32,015 nt of DNA from an uncultured Pseudomonadota bacterium (GTDB taxonomy: Bacteria; Pseudomonadota; Gammaproteobacteria; Burkholderiales; SG8-39): contig CAIVVS010000207.1 of NCBI GenBank assembly GCA_903909415.1, forward strand, positions 1 to 32,015, written 5' to 3'. How positions within the stretch are numbered: the first letter of the stretch is position 1; the number at the start of each line of letters is the position of its first letter. Under the pieces are notes generated by a model. That model was not told where the DNA came from, did no database searches, and was given only the letters and a program-made list of their open reading frames with translations. Made by a program: the position numbers and the translations under genes. Below are positions 1 to 7,762 of this stretch, piece after piece.

Positions 1-374
1 AGGCGCTTGCGGCTCCTGTCCAGAGCCACCGGAAAGATGTTGTGCCGCTTTGCGAACTCGCGGGGGATCATCTTCATGGCGACGGAGTCGACCACGATCT
101 GGGTCAGTTCGACCGATGACAGCCCGAGCTTTTCCGACAGCGCGTCCCGGAGCGTCGCCTCCGACACAAAGCCGAGTTGCACCAGCAACCTGCCAACCGG
201 CTGGTTGGTCTTCAGTTGCTCCAGGAGCGCGATGCGCAGCTGGTCCTCGGTAAGGATCCCCTGGGAAATGAGGATCTGGCCGATGTGGCGCTTGGCTTGC
301 GCAGAGGCTGCTGGCTGGGCTCCCGCGGGTGCCGGGGCTGCCACGGTGGCGCGAGTGGAACTCATGTCGTCCAT
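1..374 (-). CDS. mshE: MSHA/type II-like assembly ATPase MshE (GspE/PilB family), N-terminal part only
   Basis: The gene enters from the left edge and only the first ~124 residues are visible, so the Walker A/B ATPase core lies outside. Family members are cytoplasmic hexameric ATPases that drive pilus or pseudopilus assembly. After a ~27-residue Ala/Pro-rich start, residues ~30-53 and ~59-82 form two copies of the 24-residue MshEN pattern (G at 3, L at 6, G at 10, L at 17 and 21) separated by exactly five residues, the architecture of c-di-GMP-binding MshEN domains. The expected arginine at motif position 1 is H in copy one (with R just before it) and P in copy two, so ligand binding is uncertain. 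The ATG at 374 has an AGGGCGG-like ribosome site; an in-frame ATG at 365 is an alternative. It follows the TPR gene by 77 bases, matching N-E in msh operons. GspE of a type II system cannot be excluded. Confidence 0.82.
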   Translation of the reverse strand, partial: MDDMSSTRATVAAPAPAGAQPAASAQAKRHIGQILISQGILTEDQLRIALLEQLKTNQPVGRLLVQLGFVSEATLRDALSEKLGLSSVELTQIVVDSVAMKMIPREFAKRHNIFPVALDRSRKR

Positions 375-385
375 TCTACCGCCCT

Positions 386-421
386 GCCTTGCGCCGGGCG
401 CGTGCATATGCCCGGTAAGGC
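386..421 (-). repeat. Intergenic hairpin before mshE
   Basis: Six perfect base pairs (394-399 with 410-415, CCGGGC/GCCCGG in RNA sense) around a 10-base loop are extended by five outer pairs (386-390 with 417-421) across a small internal loop. It sits between the TPR gene's stop and the mshE start, directly upstream of the putative ribosome site. There is no U tract, so it is not an intrinsic terminator; a role in translation or mRNA stability is inference. Confidence 0.45.
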
Positions 422-451
422 GCCCGCCCGCCGGGAATGCGGCCGGCGAGT

Positions 452-1918
452 CTAGCGCTGCAGTTGCTGGACCCTGGCAGCAGCTTGGGCCGCATTGAAC
501 GCCGCCGGCCGCTTCTGTGCTAGCAATAGGGCCTTCTGGTAGTACTCCAGCGCGAGCTTGGGCTGGCGCATATGGTCCAGGCTGACCGCGAGGTTGAACG
601 CATAGTCGGGGTTCTCCGGCTCAGCGGTCCACGCGCGGAAGTACTCGGGCTGGGCCTCGTTCCAGCGCCCTTGTTGTGCGTACTGGTTCCCTAGCGCGAA
701 CCGCAGGTGCGGGGCATCCGGTTGGTTCGCGAGGAGGCTCTTGATGCGGCTTTCGGTCTGCAGCGGGTCATTCTGGCTGCGCAGGGAAAGCTGTCCGGCA
801 AGGGCTTGCGAGTCGCGCGGGTCGAGTTCCAGGAGTCTCTGGTAGCGGATGTCCGCCATGTCCGGATTGCCGGTGCGCTGATCGATTGCCGCGAGCCCGA
901 GGAGGGCATCCCTGTTCCTGGGATCGCGCTGTAGCGCCTGCTCGTAGCCCGTTTTGGCGGTAGCAAGGTCGCCGGCGTTGTAGGCGTCGTAGGCCCTGGC
1001 AACGGCGGGGTCGACGGACGGGGTGGCGCGCTGGACGGAAACGGTGCTCCTCGCCGGGCGTCCCTCCACCGAAGTGGACGCCCTGGGCGCGGGGGCTGCG
1101 GACACCGGGGCGGACCGGGTGAAGCGTGGAGCAGACGGATCCGCTTCCGGTTCCTGTTGGGGTGCTCGTGCGCGGGGCGGTGGCCTGCCGGTTTGGGGGC
1201 GAGCTGGCTCAGCGGCGGGGGCGGCGGCACTCTTGGTGGCAGCGGGAACGGGTGTCGCAGGACCGCTGGCTGCCCCAGTAGCTGGTGTTTGGGCGATGGC
1301 GCCGGTCGCGGTCTGGGTGGCTGGGGTGGAAGGCGCGCCTGGCGTAGCCGGAGGCGCGTCTGCGGGTGCCGCAGCGTCCGCGACGGGCGCAGGTTTGGCT
1401 CCATCCTTCACCGCATTCGGATTGAAGGCAAGGGAATTGGGTTGGAGTTGCCACCAAAGGTAACCGCCATAGCCGGCAGCGCACAACCCGAGGAGCGTGA
1501 GCGTGATGTAGAACGGTCGCTTGGGGTTGTAGTTGATTTCCTTGACTTCGAACAGCTGCTTCGCCGCCTCGCGCCCGGCGCCCAGGGGCGCAGGTCCGTC
1601 GAATACCGAATCCTCGGCAGATGCAGGCTCGTCGGGAGGCATCGGGCGGCGCTCCTGGACAGGTGGCGGGGGAGGAGGTGCGACCATCGGCGCGGGCTCT
1701 GTTGCCGGCATCGGTGCTGACATCTGGGATGAAGGCAGGTCTTCTGCCGAAATGTCCAGCGGCTGGCTGATGTCGGGCAGCTTTTCCCTTGTGATGACCG
1801 GCTCGGCGATCTCCGGCTCCAGCTGCAGTTCCATTGACGGAGCGCGGGACGAGGCGCCGCCCTTTGCCGCCTGCTTCGCCAGCTCCGCCTTCTTCAGTGC
1901 TTCGAGCAGCAGGCTCAT
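452..1918 (-). CDS. Membrane-anchored TPR protein, MshN-like pilus biogenesis component
   Basis: The 488-residue protein has a short cytoplasmic helix (starts MSLLLEALKKAELAKQ), a Pro/Glu/Ala-rich linker to ~residue 130, one membrane segment at ~136-157, a long Ala/Pro-rich periplasmic linker (~170-300), and TPR repeats from ~303 to the C-terminus. The N-terminal motif and single-pass layout resemble GspB/MshN-type proteins that accompany secretins. TPR proteins of this type are thought to act in the periplasm as scaffolds for secretin or pilus assembly. Its ATG overlaps the mshL stop (ATGA at 1915-1918), implying translational coupling with the secretin, and its position before mshE matches MshN. 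Sequence similarity to Vibrio MshN outside the TPRs is not evident by eye, so I leave the symbol blank. Confidence 0.75.
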   Translation of the reverse strand: MSLLLEALKKAELAKQAAKGGASSRAPSMELQLEPEIAEPVITREKLPDISQPLDISAEDLPSSQMSAPMPATEPAPMVAPPPPPPVQERRPMPPDEPASAEDSVFDGPAPLGAGREAAKQLFEVKEINYNPKRPFYITLTLLGLCAAGYGGYLWWQLQPNSLAFNPNAVKDGAKPAPVADAAAPADAPPATPGAPSTPATQTATGAIAQTPATGAASGPATPVPAATKSAAAPAAEPARPQTGRPPPRARAPQQEPEADPSAPRFTRSAPVSAAPAPRASTSVEGRPARSTVSVQRATPSVDPAVARAYDAYNAGDLATAKTGYEQALQRDPRNRDALLGLAAIDQRTGNPDMADIRYQRLLELDPRDSQALAGQLSLRSQNDPLQTESRIKSLLANQPDAPHLRFALGNQYAQQGRWNEAQPEYFRAWTAEPENPDYAFNLAVSLDHMRQPKLALEYYQKALLLAQKRPAAFNAAQAAARVQQLQR

Positions 1919-3756
1919 TGCTGGGGCTGGACCTGGATCTGCGCCGGCTTTCCGGGATTCGGCCGGGTAAGGAAGTCATCGGTCGGCAGCAACGCGCGGA
2001 ACGACCGGTAGTCCCCGTCGATGCTGGCGTCCTTGACGACCAGCGGCCTGAGGAAGATGACCAACTCGGTCTTGGAATTCGACTGGTTCCGGTGGCCGAA
2101 GAGCGAACCCAGGCCCTCGATCCGGGACATGCCGGGTACGCCGTCCTCCGTGTTGCTCAACTGGTCCTGGATGAGACCGCCCATCACCGCGGTCTGGCCG
2201 CTGTTGACCTTGAGCATCGACTCCATCTCACGGGTCTGCACCACCGGAATCTGGCTGACGATCGGGGCGAGCGCGCATCCGGCAACGCCGATTCCGCAGG
2301 GGTTGGCGAGCGCCGGGTTGGGGTCGTTGACGAAACCCACGATGCGGGAGACGGTTGGCTTCAGGTTCAGCAGCACCACGTCGTTCTCGCTGATCTGCGG
2401 GGTGACGTTCATGACGAAGCCGACCGGCACGATGTTCGGCGTGGTCGTGAAGGTTGTCGTCGTCCCCACGTTGGCCGTCGCCGTCGTGTCGGCCCGGATC
2501 GTGAAGTAGACGCGGTTGTCGACCACTTTCAGGATCGCGCTCTGGTTGTTCAGGACGCTGATCTTCGGGCTCGACAGGACGCGCACGTTGCCGAAGGACT
2601 CGAGCAGGCGCACCGAGGCCGTCAGGTTGCCTATGCCCAGGGCGTTGGTGATGTTCCCGGTGAAAATGCTCGAGTTGACCGCCGCTGGTGACGTGCCGGC
2701 CGCGGCTTGCGTCAGGCTGATGCCATTCGCACCCCTGCGCAGGAGCGACCAGTCGATGCCCTGCTGGTACTGGTTGCTGAGCTGGACTTCCATGATGGTT
2801 GCCTCGATCAGCACCTGTCGCCGGGCGTTCGTCAGGACCTGGTCGAGGAATTCCTGTATCCGCTCGTGCTGGCGTGACGTTGCGCGAACCGATATCAGGC
2901 TCGATTCAGCGTTCGCGATCACGGAGGCCGCCTCCCGGAAGGAGACGTTCTGCGAACTGGCGGCGGCAGCGGTTTGCGATGCCGGTGGCTGACCCGCCGC
3001 GCCGCCTCCCGCGTCCGCAGCCGCGCTCCCGCCGACAAGTCCGCGCGCGGCGCTTGCAAGCAGGCCTCCGCCGGGAGGCTGGGACGCAGGGGCCCCGGCA
3101 GCGGCGGTACCGGTCGTCGGCATGACCTTGTCGGTTTCCTTGAGGATGTCCTTGACGTTCTCGACCAGGGTGTCCCAGAACTTGTTGCTCGACTGGTTCC
3201 TGATGCTGGTGTTCGACGCGTTGGTTCCACCCGCTGCGCCGCCGCCGCCGCCCGTCGCGCCGGGAGTCGCGATCTGCGTGGCGACGCCAACCGTTCCGGT
3301 CGTGGATCGCTCCATGTTCAGGTAATCGATGCGATACACGCGCAGGAACGGGGTGTCGGGCATGACCGCGAGGTTCGGCCCGTCGAGTTCCCAGCGCATG
3401 TCCACCTGCTTGCCGATCCTGTTCAGCAATTGCGGCAGGGTCTGGTCTATCGCATTCAACGTGACGGTGCCGGAAATGCCGGAATGCACGTCCACGTTCA
3501 GCTTGGCATCGCGCGCCAACGCGAACAGCAGTTCCTGGACCCGTACGCCGTTGACCACGACGCTGTAGGTTTCCGCTGCGACTTTCGGCTGGGGCCGGGG
3601 CAGGGCAGCCGGCGCTTGTACGGTCTGGGGAATACTCGACGCAGCAGCCGGGGCGGGTTCCTGCTTCAGGAACGAGTCGGTCGGCTGCATGACAGGCGAC
3701 GCGCAGGCGCCCAACAGGCAGGCGGACAGGGCGGCGAGTGAATGGCGCGGAGTCAT
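1915..3756 (-). CDS. mshL: Secretin, MSHA-type pilus biogenesis outer-membrane protein MshL
   Basis: A 613-residue secretin that would form the outer-membrane pore for a pilus or secreted substrate. It has a lipoprotein signal with lipobox LLGAC (Cys18), an N-terminal secretin/TonB short domain (~60-155), a Gly/Ala-rich insert (~170-275), a secretin N-domain near 280-335, and the C-terminal secretin domain. Signature segments include VPVGFVMNVTPQIS and, near the C-terminus, MGGLIQDQLS followed by VPGMSRIEGLGSLF. Length fits MshL/PilQ-like secretins. It lies between the MshM-like ATPase and the TPR gene. A promoter-like sequence lies in the 118-base gap upstream. The ATG at 3756 has only a weak ribosome site. 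It could equally be called GspD-like; the neighbours favour MshL. Confidence 0.87.
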   Translation of the reverse strand: MTPRHSLAALSACLLGACASPVMQPTDSFLKQEPAPAAASSIPQTVQAPAALPRPQPKVAAETYSVVVNGVRVQELLFALARDAKLNVDVHSGISGTVTLNAIDQTLPQLLNRIGKQVDMRWELDGPNLAVMPDTPFLRVYRIDYLNMERSTTGTVGVATQIATPGATGGGGGAAGGTNASNTSIRNQSSNKFWDTLVENVKDILKETDKVMPTTGTAAAGAPASQPPGGGLLASAARGLVGGSAAADAGGGAAGQPPASQTAAAASSQNVSFREAASVIANAESSLISVRATSRQHERIQEFLDQVLTNARRQVLIEATIMEVQLSNQYQQGIDWSLLRRGANGISLTQAAAGTSPAAVNSSIFTGNITNALGIGNLTASVRLLESFGNVRVLSSPKISVLNNQSAILKVVDNRVYFTIRADTTATANVGTTTTFTTTPNIVPVGFVMNVTPQISENDVVLLNLKPTVSRIVGFVNDPNPALANPCGIGVAGCALAPIVSQIPVVQTREMESMLKVNSGQTAVMGGLIQDQLSNTEDGVPGMSRIEGLGSLFGHRNQSNSKTELVIFLRPLVVKDASIDGDYRSFRALLPTDDFLTRPNPGKPAQIQVQPQQ

Positions 3757-3805
3757 CAGAGTCCCGGCGGGAGTGTCCCGATTTTCGAATCAAGTCTAAG
3801 TATGG

Positions 3806-3833
3806 AGCGTAACAGACTGATTTCTATTGTCAA
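3806..3833 (-). promoter_or_regulatory. Candidate sigma-70 promoter for mshL
   Basis: Read on the minus strand, a perfect TTGACA (3833-3828) is followed after 16 bases by TACGCT (3811-3806), preceded by TGT as in an extended -10. The predicted start of transcription is ~45 bases before the mshL ATG. It lies in the only sizeable gap (3757-3874) of this operon. The -10 matches consensus at only three positions, so confidence is moderate. Confidence 0.45.
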
Positions 3834-3874
3834 TCGCTGCGGAGACTGGCTCTTGGATCAGGCAATCCCGGGGG

Positions 3875-5431
3875 CTACTGCCGGTTCTGGCTGCGCATCC
3901 GCTCGACAGATCGCTGATACGGGCGCTGAACCTTCAGGGCGGTCGGGAGAGACCGGATTCCGTCTATGGCCGCATTCGCATCCGAAAACTGGCCATATGC
4001 GGCTCGATAGTGCTGAATCCCGCCGATCTTGACGCTATAGACGTACAACTGGTCCTGCCCCACCAACCGTGCCGCCCTGCGCAGGAAATCCTCCAGTCGC
4101 GCGGCTTCCTCGGAACGCACGGTCATCAACTGGATCGAGTATCCGGTCGGGGCGGGCGACTCCAGCCATTCCTGGGTGGCGAGGAAGCGGGTCCGGCTCA
4201 GGCGCCCCTTCGGCGCAGGCGCGGGCTCTGCTTGCGCCACCTCGGCGCTGGTACTGCCGTCGGTTGCGGCGACAGGTGGTTTGTCCAGGGGCGAGGGTGG
4301 TGCCGGCGGTGACAGCTTGGTTGGGCTGCTTTCGGCCGGAACCGGGCGCGGGGACGGCTCGGCGGAAGGCGTCGGGCTGGTACCGGCTGTTCCGGCGGCG
4401 GATGTTCCCGGCGCCACTGCATGGTCCAGGCCGGCCCCGGAAGGCAATGCAGCAACGTCATTCGGGGTCGGCCGGGCGCCAGACTGGGAGCGGGTGGGAG
4501 GCGGTTCGGCTGGTGCGGGCGGGGTTTTCTCGAAAAAAAGGCGCAGTCCCCAGCCCGCGAGCACGCAGGCCACCACGCCAGCCGCAATCGCCGCGGCACG
4601 CCAGTGGCGCCGCGGCCGCTTGTAGAATTCGGAGTCCTGGATGGCCCGCCGCACCTCGTTCTCCGTGACCGCATGGGTGTTGGCGGCAAAGGCTGCCAGC
4701 AAGGACTTGTCCGAGAGGATGTTGATCCGCCTGGAGAGGCCCTCGGATGCGCTGGCGATCATGCGGATGGCCCCGGGCGTGAAAACGTTTGGCCCGCGGT
4801 AGCCGGCTGCCCGCATGCGGAAGTCGATGTAACTCTGTATGTCCCCCCGGACCATGGGCTCGAGCCTGAAGCTCTGGGTGATGCGCTCCTTGAGCTGGCG
4901 CATGTCCGCCGACGCCAGCGCAACATCCAGTTCGGGCTGGCCGAACATCACGATCTGAAGGAGCTTGTGCCGGTTCGACTCGAGGTTGGAGAGCAGCCGG
5001 ATTTCCTCCAGAGTCTCCTTGGGCATTGCGTGGGCTTCGTCGATGAGCACCACGACGCGGCGCCCTTCACCGTACGACCGGATCAGGTGCTCCTGCAACT
5101 GGCGAAGCAGCCTCGTGGTCCGCCCTCCCTCGGCGACGGTGTCAATGCGCAATTCGTCGGCGATGGCCAAAAGCATCTCGTCCCGGGTCAGCGACGGATT
5201 GGCCAGGTAGATCGTGTCCACCGGGGGCGGAAGGCGCTCCAGAAGAACCCTGCAGAGCATGGTCTTGCCGCTGCCGACTTCGCCGACAACCTTGACGATG
5301 CCCTCGTCCTGCGTGATCGCATAGACGAGCGCCTCAAGGGTCGCGCCGCGATTGGCGCCCTCGAAGAAAAAATCGGTGTGCGGAGTGATCCGAAACGGTG
5401 GCTCGGTGAGGCCGAAATGGTGCAGGTACAT
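3875..5431 (-). CDS. mshM: MshM/ExeA-type AAA+ ATPase with membrane anchor and C-terminal SPOR-like domain
   Basis: The 518-residue protein begins with the typical MYLHHFGLTEPPF start of ExeA/MshM ATPases. Walker A is GEVGSGKT (50-57), Walker B VVVLIDEAH (126-134), and the AAA+ region runs to ~265. A membrane segment lies at ~278-300, followed by a long Pro/Ala-rich linker, then from ~428 a SPOR-like domain (Y-S-I-Q-L start; later R-A-A-Y-G-Q-F). SPOR domains bind denuded peptidoglycan. ExeA of type II secretion couples an ATPase to peptidoglycan to help insert the secretin; this protein likely does so for MshL, encoded next. Vibrio MshM is known as a shorter ATPase, so the SPOR tail is notable. 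Gene order M-L-N-E differs from the Vibrio L-M-N-E order. Confidence 0.82.
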   Translation of the reverse strand: MYLHHFGLTEPPFRITPHTDFFFEGANRGATLEALVYAITQDEGIVKVVGEVGSGKTMLCRVLLERLPPPVDTIYLANPSLTRDEMLLAIADELRIDTVAEGGRTTRLLRQLQEHLIRSYGEGRRVVVLIDEAHAMPKETLEEIRLLSNLESNRHKLLQIVMFGQPELDVALASADMRQLKERITQSFRLEPMVRGDIQSYIDFRMRAAGYRGPNVFTPGAIRMIASASEGLSRRINILSDKSLLAAFAANTHAVTENEVRRAIQDSEFYKRPRRHWRAAAIAAGVVACVLAGWGLRLFFEKTPPAPAEPPPTRSQSGARPTPNDVAALPSGAGLDHAVAPGTSAAGTAGTSPTPSAEPSPRPVPAESSPTKLSPPAPPSPLDKPPVAATDGSTSAEVAQAEPAPAPKGRLSRTRFLATQEWLESPAPTGYSIQLMTVRSEEAARLEDFLRRAARLVGQDQLYVYSVKIGGIQHYRAAYGQFSDANAAIDGIRSLPTALKVQRPYQRSVERMRSQNRQ

Positions 5432-5450
5432 TGCGGCCCCGGTGCCTGGC

Positions 5451-6881
5451 TCAGTCGTGCTGCTTCTGCAGCGATTCCATCCGGGAATACAGCGTCGTGC
5501 GGTTGATGCCCAGGAGCTTGGCAGCCTGGCTGACGTTTCCGCGCGTGAGCTTCATGGCGGCCTCGATATAGGAGAGCTCCCAGTCCCGGAGCATGCCGTC
5601 AAGGTGGAAACGGCGTTCGCGTTGAAGGTGCCGCTGCGCCTGTTCCACCAGGGTGTCCTGGTCCGCGTCCTGAAGCCCGGTGGTGCCGGTCCCCGGGGCT
5701 TCCAGGTCGAACTCAGGCTCAAGCTCCGCGGGGGACAGCTTCTGCCCCGCGAACTTGGTGGTCAGCCTGATGACAATGTTCCTGAGTTCCCGGACGTTTC
5801 CGGGAAAGGGGTAGGACAGCCAAGCGGTCTTGGCGCGCTCATCCAGCGTGAACGGCGCGAGCTTAGCCTGGGAGGAGTAGAAGTCCCGGAAGTGCTCGAG
5901 CAGGGAGAACCGGTCCTCGCCCATGTCGCGCAGCGACGGCACCGTGACCGTGAAGACCGAGAGGCGGTGGTAGAGGTCCGCCCTGAAGCCCCCTTTGCGG
6001 ACCTCGCCGCGCAGGTCCCGGTTGGTGGCGGCAACCACGCGGGCCCGTGACATCCTCACCTGTGTTTCGCCTACTCGTTGGTATTCACCGTTCTCGAGTA
6101 CCCGAAGCAATTTCGCCTGGAGTTCCAGCGGAAGCTCTCCGATCTCGTCCAGGAACAGCGTGCCGTCGGCAGCGTCCTCGAAATAGCCTGATTTGTTCGC
6201 GGTGGCGCCCGTAAATGCCCCCTTTACATAGCCAAACAATGTGGGTTCGACCAGCGTAGGGGCGATTGCGGCGCAGTTCAGGGCGAACCATGGGCGGGAT
6301 TTGCGTCCGGACTGGCGATGAAGCGATTGCGCCACCAATTCCTTGCCACTCCCGGATTCGCCTTCGATCAGCGCGGGAAATGGCGAATCAGCGTACTGCG
6401 CGATCTGGCTGCGCAGCTTCTGCAGCGCAGCCGACTGCCCGACCAGCGGGTCGGGTCCGCCCTGGGCAGCGGTCGCGGGCTCCGCGCCATGGAACTGGAG
6501 GGCGTGGAGCAGGGATTTCTTGATCAGGTCCGCGTCGGCGGGCTTGGCGATGAACTCCGCGGCGCCCAGCGTGCGTGCGTGGCGCGCGTTCGACGCATCG
6601 TTCTGCCCGGACAGCACGAGGATGCGCATGGCCGGCGAGTGCGCGAGCAGGTCCGCGATCAGCGCGAAGCCCTCGTCAGGGCGATGGGGTACCGGTGGAA
6701 GCCCTAAGTCGACCAAGGCGAGTTGGGGCGGTTCGTCCAGTTGCCGAAGCAGGCTGATCGCCTGGGGGCGGGAGTCGGCGACCAGTACGTCGAAATCGCG
6801 TCCCAGCGCATAGGAAAGCGTTTCGGTGATCAGGGGATCGTCGTCGACGATCAGCAGGCTTGGTTTCGGGTTATCGGCCAT
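5451..6881 (-). CDS. Sigma-54-dependent response regulator (receiver, AAA+, Fis-type HTH), PrsR/NtrC family
   Basis: A three-domain activator of sigma-54 RNA polymerase, 476 residues from the ATG at 6881. The receiver (~8-130) has acidic residues D13-D15, phospho-acceptor D58 in LALVDLGLP, and K113. The AAA+ domain has GESGSGKE at 174-181, the sigma-54-contacting GAFTGA loop at 221-226 and Walker B TLFLDEIGE (~241-249). The C-terminal Fis-like helix-turn-helix contains NVSQAAKLLGINRTTLYSR. All key residues are intact. No sensor kinase is present in the window. An in-frame GTG at 6893 would add four residues, but the GAGG in front of it is too close; it suits ATG 6881 better. The start overlaps the upstream ABC gene by 11 bases. 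The receiver resembles PEP-CTERM/exopolysaccharide PrsR regulators, but here it probably controls the pilus operon or a distant sigma-54 regulon. Confidence 0.86.
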   Translation of the reverse strand: MADNPKPSLLIVDDDPLITETLSYALGRDFDVLVADSRPQAISLLRQLDEPPQLALVDLGLPPVPHRPDEGFALIADLLAHSPAMRILVLSGQNDASNARHARTLGAAEFIAKPADADLIKKSLLHALQFHGAEPATAAQGGPDPLVGQSAALQKLRSQIAQYADSPFPALIEGESGSGKELVAQSLHRQSGRKSRPWFALNCAAIAPTLVEPTLFGYVKGAFTGATANKSGYFEDAADGTLFLDEIGELPLELQAKLLRVLENGEYQRVGETQVRMSRARVVAATNRDLRGEVRKGGFRADLYHRLSVFTVTVPSLRDMGEDRFSLLEHFRDFYSSQAKLAPFTLDERAKTAWLSYPFPGNVRELRNIVIRLTTKFAGQKLSPAELEPEFDLEAPGTGTTGLQDADQDTLVEQAQRHLQRERRFHLDGMLRDWELSYIEAAMKLTRGNVSQAAKLLGINRTTLYSRMESLQKQHD

Positions 6882-7599
6882 TGTCTTCGACACACCTCAG
6901 GTAAGAGCGCTCCAGTGTCTCTCCGCCAAATCGCCCGCGCAGGTCCAATGGCGTGCCGCTGAAGACCAAGCGGCCCGCGTGCAGAACCGCCATATGGTCG
7001 CAGATTTCCTCGATATCGGCGAGGGCGTGGGAGGTGAACAGCACAGTGCGCCCGCCGGAGACTGCGTCCCTGATCATGTCCTTCACCCTGACCCTCGCCC
7101 TCGGGTCGAGGCCGCTCATTGGTTCATCGAGCACCAGCAGGCGCTGCCGTGACAGGAAGCAGGCCGCCAGGCCCAGCTTCTGGTTGGTGCCCTTGGACAG
7201 GGTGCGTGCCGGCCGGTCCAGCGCGCCATTTGGCAGATCCAGTTCTGACGCAGCGCCCTCAATGTCGACCTCCGAAGGCGCGGTGCCCGACAGCGATACC
7301 AGCATCGAGACGAATTCTCGACCGGTCAGGTAGTGCGGGGCGCTGAACCGCTCCGGCAGGTAGGCGAGCCGGGCCCGCGCCGCGATCTGGCGCGACGAGA
7401 ACCCGTCCACTTCGATGTTCCCCTCGTCCGGCTGGACGAAATCCAGCAGGCACTTGAGCAGGGTGGTCTTGCCCGCGCCGTTCTCCCCGGCCAAGCCGAC
7501 GCAGCTTCCGGCGGCCACGTCCAAGCTCACGCCGGACAACGCCCGGACCTCGCCGAAGCGCTTGCTGACGCCGCTGAACCGGATGGCGGGTGCGTCCAT
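6871..7599 (-). CDS. ABC transporter ATP-binding protein, ABC-2 exporter type, no adjacent permease
   Basis: A single nucleotide-binding domain of 242 residues: Walker A GENGAGKTT (38-46), signature LSKGTNQ (134-140), Walker B LLVLDEP (154-160), D-loop SGLD and H-loop TSHA. YLPE where the Q-loop is expected and the K in the signature are common in NatA/EcsA/NosF-like ABC-2 ATPases. The reading frame is open farther upstream, but the ATG at 7599 has AAAGG six bases before it and the family homology begins there (MDAPAIRFSGVSKRFG). It is the first gene of the minus-strand operon and overlaps the sigma-54 regulator gene, so the two are probably coupled. No membrane subunit is encoded within the window, so its substrate is unknown. 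Confidence 0.85.
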   Translation of the reverse strand: MDAPAIRFSGVSKRFGEVRALSGVSLDVAAGSCVGLAGENGAGKTTLLKCLLDFVQPDEGNIEVDGFSSRQIAARARLAYLPERFSAPHYLTGREFVSMLVSLSGTAPSEVDIEGAASELDLPNGALDRPARTLSKGTNQKLGLAACFLSRQRLLVLDEPMSGLDPRARVRVKDMIRDAVSGGRTVLFTSHALADIEEICDHMAVLHAGRLVFSGTPLDLRGRFGGETLERSYLRCVEDNGR

Positions 7600-7634
7600 G
7601 TGGCCTTTCTGGGGGACGTAGCCGGGTGCGCGGC

Positions 7635-7664
7635 ATGATACACACCCAATCGGCGCGCAACCAA
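7635..7664 (-). promoter_or_regulatory. Candidate sigma-70 promoter of the ABC/regulator/msh operon
   Basis: On the minus strand TTGGTT (7664-7659) is followed after 18 bases by TATCAT (7640-7635). Predicted transcription starts ~28 bases before the ABC ATPase ATG at 7599. It lies in the 163-base divergent gap (7600-7762) shared with the mla operon. I saw no -24/-12 sigma-54 element here. Confidence 0.5.
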
Positions 7665-7720
7665 GCCGATGGCTCCCGGGCGGGGCGCCGCGCATTTTCA
7701 CCCGCCGCCAAGCCCGGACT

Positions 7721-7729
7721 TGGTAGAAT
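7721..7729 (+). promoter_or_regulatory. Candidate extended -10 promoter of the mla operon
   Basis: TGGTAGAAT is a TGn extended -10 with hexamer TAGAAT (7724-7729, five of six to consensus). No good -35 is present at 16-18 bases, as often tolerated with extended -10 elements. The GTG start of mlaF at 7763 would lie ~27 bases into the transcript, with no clear ribosome site. Confidence 0.5.
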
Positions 7730-7762
7730 CGCGCTCCTTCATTCCACCCCGCCAACGCGCCC

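Noticed and set aside
3757..3874. Sigma-54 promoter before mshL
   Set aside because: No GG-N10-GC element in the right context; a TTGACA-based sigma-70 promoter fits better.
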